Shown: piece by piece, positions 5,481 to 6,668 of the stretch
How the letters are laid out: each line of letters starts with the position of its first letter
How positions within the stretch are numbered: the first letter of the stretch is position 1
NCBI GenBank assembly: GCA_013329295.1
Contig: DUKP01000185.1
Location: forward strand, 1 to 6,668
Direction of reading: 5' to 3'
Origin: Candidatus Poseidoniaceae archaeon
GTDB taxonomy: Archaea > Thermoplasmatota > Poseidoniia > Poseidoniales > Poseidoniaceae
Length of the DNA: 6,668 nt
Notes under the pieces: generated by a model
What the model was told of the DNA's origin: nothing
Seen by the model: only the letters and a program-made list of their open reading frames with translations
Database searches by the model: none
Program-made: the position numbers and the translations under genes

Positions 5481-6668
5481 ATGGTCGCAGAAGCGTTAGC
5501 ATTGATTGGAATTGCATTATTGGTATTTGTACTGTTAGTAACTATTTATGTTGCAACATCTAGATATAAATTAGCCCCATCAGATCAAATCCTTGTAGTA
5601 TATGGTAATGTCAAGGACAAAGGTTCAGCCGCTTGTTATCACGGTGGTGGTAAAATTGTTTGGCCTTTGATACAACATTTTGCCTATCTTGATTTGAAAC
5701 CAATGACCATTTCAATTGACTTGGAACACGCTCTATCTCAACAAAACATCAGAATTAATGTACCATCTACCTTTACCATCGGTATCTCAACTCAACCATC
5801 TGTAATGCAAAATGCAGCAGAGCGTCTTCTTGGATTAGGACAAGCCCAAATTGAAGACATGGCAAAAGAAATCATCTTTGGTCAACTACGTTTGACTGTT
5901 GCATCTTTGACCATTGAGCAAATCAACCAAGACAGAGAAGCGTTCTTGGAAAGAGTTTCAACCAACGTGGATACTGAATTGCACAAGATTGGTCTTTACC
6001 TAATCAACGTTAACATCACTGATATTACTGATGAAGCCGACTATATCGCATCTATCGGTGCTAAGGCTGCTGCAGTTGCTATTGCAGATGCTACCGTCGA
6101 CAGAGCAGAGGCTGCTCGTGATGGTGCTGTAGGTAAGGCTGCTGCTGACAGAGATCGAGAGATTGAAGTCGCTAAGGCAGAAGCTGAAGCATCCAAGGGT
6201 CAAAAAGCTGCAGAAGCAGATAAGCGTGTTTTCGTACAACAACAAGAAGCATTAGCGGTTGAGGGTGAAAACGTATCACGTGCTGACATTGCAGCATACA
6301 ATGCTGATTTAGCAGAGAAAGAAGCAGAAGCACTACAACGTTCTGAAGTTGCTAAGCGTAAGGCTCAATCGGAAATTGAAAGAGCCCAGTATGAACTTGA
6401 GGGTGAAAGACTCCGTGCTGAAGAAATTGCTCGTGAAGAAGTATCTAAGCAACAAATCGAGATTGCTGCAGAAGCAGAGGCTGAGCGCCAACGCAGAATT
6501 GCTAAGGGTCAAGCAGACGCTATCCTTGCTCGCTATAACGCTGAAGCGGAAGGTACCAAAGCAGTTCTTGAAGCAAAGGCTGCTGGTTATCAATCACTGG
6601 TCAAGAGTGCAGGTGGCGATGCAAAGGCAGCTGCTACACTACTAATGGTTGAGAAGATTGAAGAAATC
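5481..6668 (+). CDS. floT: Flotillin (SPFH/band 7 family), C-terminus missing at window edge
   Basis: 396 codons are present with no stop, because the frame runs off the right edge. ATG 5481 is the first start after an in-frame TGA (5466-5468). Residues 3-25 are a hydrophobic N-terminal membrane segment. An SPFH domain follows (about 27-195) with family features: PSDQILVVYG (33-42), the GGGKIVWP motif (55-62), the GLGQAQIEDMAKEIIFGQLR stretch (118-137), SLTIEQINQDREAF (142-155) and LYLINVNITDITDE (172-185). Residues about 195-370 form a long coiled coil rich in Ala, Glu and Lys (repeated AEA motifs). GYQSLVKSAGGD (369-380) and LLMVEKIEEI (387-396) match the start of the flotillin C-terminal region; by comparison with roughly 500-residue relatives some 80-110 residues are missing. 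Flotillins oligomerise on the inner membrane face and scaffold membrane microdomains, working with NfeD proteins such as the one just upstream. The gene uses more AAG, CGT and GCT codons than its neighbours, suggesting high expression. Confidence 0.92.
   Translation, partial: MVAEALALIGIALLVFVLLVTIYVATSRYKLAPSDQILVVYGNVKDKGSAACYHGGGKIVWPLIQHFAYLDLKPMTISIDLEHALSQQNIRINVPSTFTIGISTQPSVMQNAAERLLGLGQAQIEDMAKEIIFGQLRLTVASLTIEQINQDREAFLERVSTNVDTELHKIGLYLINVNITDITDEADYIASIGAKAAAVAIADATVDRAEAARDGAVGKAAADRDREIEVAKAEAEASKGQKAAEADKRVFVQQQEALAVEGENVSRADIAAYNADLAEKEAEALQRSEVAKRKAQSEIERAQYELEGERLRAEEIAREEVSKQQIEIAAEAEAERQRRIAKGQADAILARYNAEAEGTKAVLEAKAAGYQSLVKSAGGDAKAAATLLMVEKIEEI

Noticed and set aside
6000..6645. 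Open frames on both strands (81, 86 and 98 residues) within the flotillin coiled coil
   Set aside because: Low-complexity Ala/Glu/Lys codons leave other frames open; the flotillin frame is unambiguous and continuous.

Overview
The window looks like chromosomal DNA of an AT-rich, free-living archaeon. A marine Group II/III (Poseidoniia-like) euryarchaeote is my best guess, at moderate confidence. This rests on a secreted Ig/cadherin-repeat protein with a C-terminal membrane anchor, mixed ATG/TTG starts with GGTGA-type ribosome binding sites, TATA-like boxes close to start codons, and very tight gene packing. A bacterial origin is not formally excluded, because the carboxylase, AroE, NfeD and flotillin families occur in both domains. 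I see no rRNA, tRNA, CRISPR array, insertion sequence or long repeat. The longest gap between genes is about 91 bases.

Layout. The window opens with the last 56 codons of an acyl-CoA (propionyl/methylmalonyl-type) carboxylase carboxyltransferase subunit on the + strand (2-172). Its stop codon directly abuts the stop codon of a convergent 930-residue gene (173-2965, - strand). That gene encodes a secreted, membrane-anchored protein. It starts with an alpha/beta-hydrolase-like domain whose nucleophile serine appears to be glycine, followed by a stack of Ig/cadherin-like domains, one transmembrane helix and a short tail. Upstream of it on the same strand is a divergent, enlarged shikimate dehydrogenase-like gene (3021-4037).

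A 91-base divergent intergenic region separates aroE from a + strand run of four membrane-associated genes. These are an unrecognised three-helix protein of 128 residues (4129-4515), an unrecognised two-helix protein of 85 residues (4525-4782), an NfeD-family protein with a C-terminal OB-fold domain (4818-5414), and a flotillin (SPFH/band 7 plus long Ala/Glu coiled coil; 5481 to the right edge, C-terminus missing).

How the genes work together. NfeD and flotillin are an established pair (compare B. subtilis YuaF/FloT) that organises membrane microdomains. The two small membrane proteins just upstream, one with a well-placed ribosome binding site overlapping the previous stop codon, are candidates for extra, undescribed components of that system. 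The carboxylase and AroE belong to central metabolism and have no evident functional link to the flotillin cluster.
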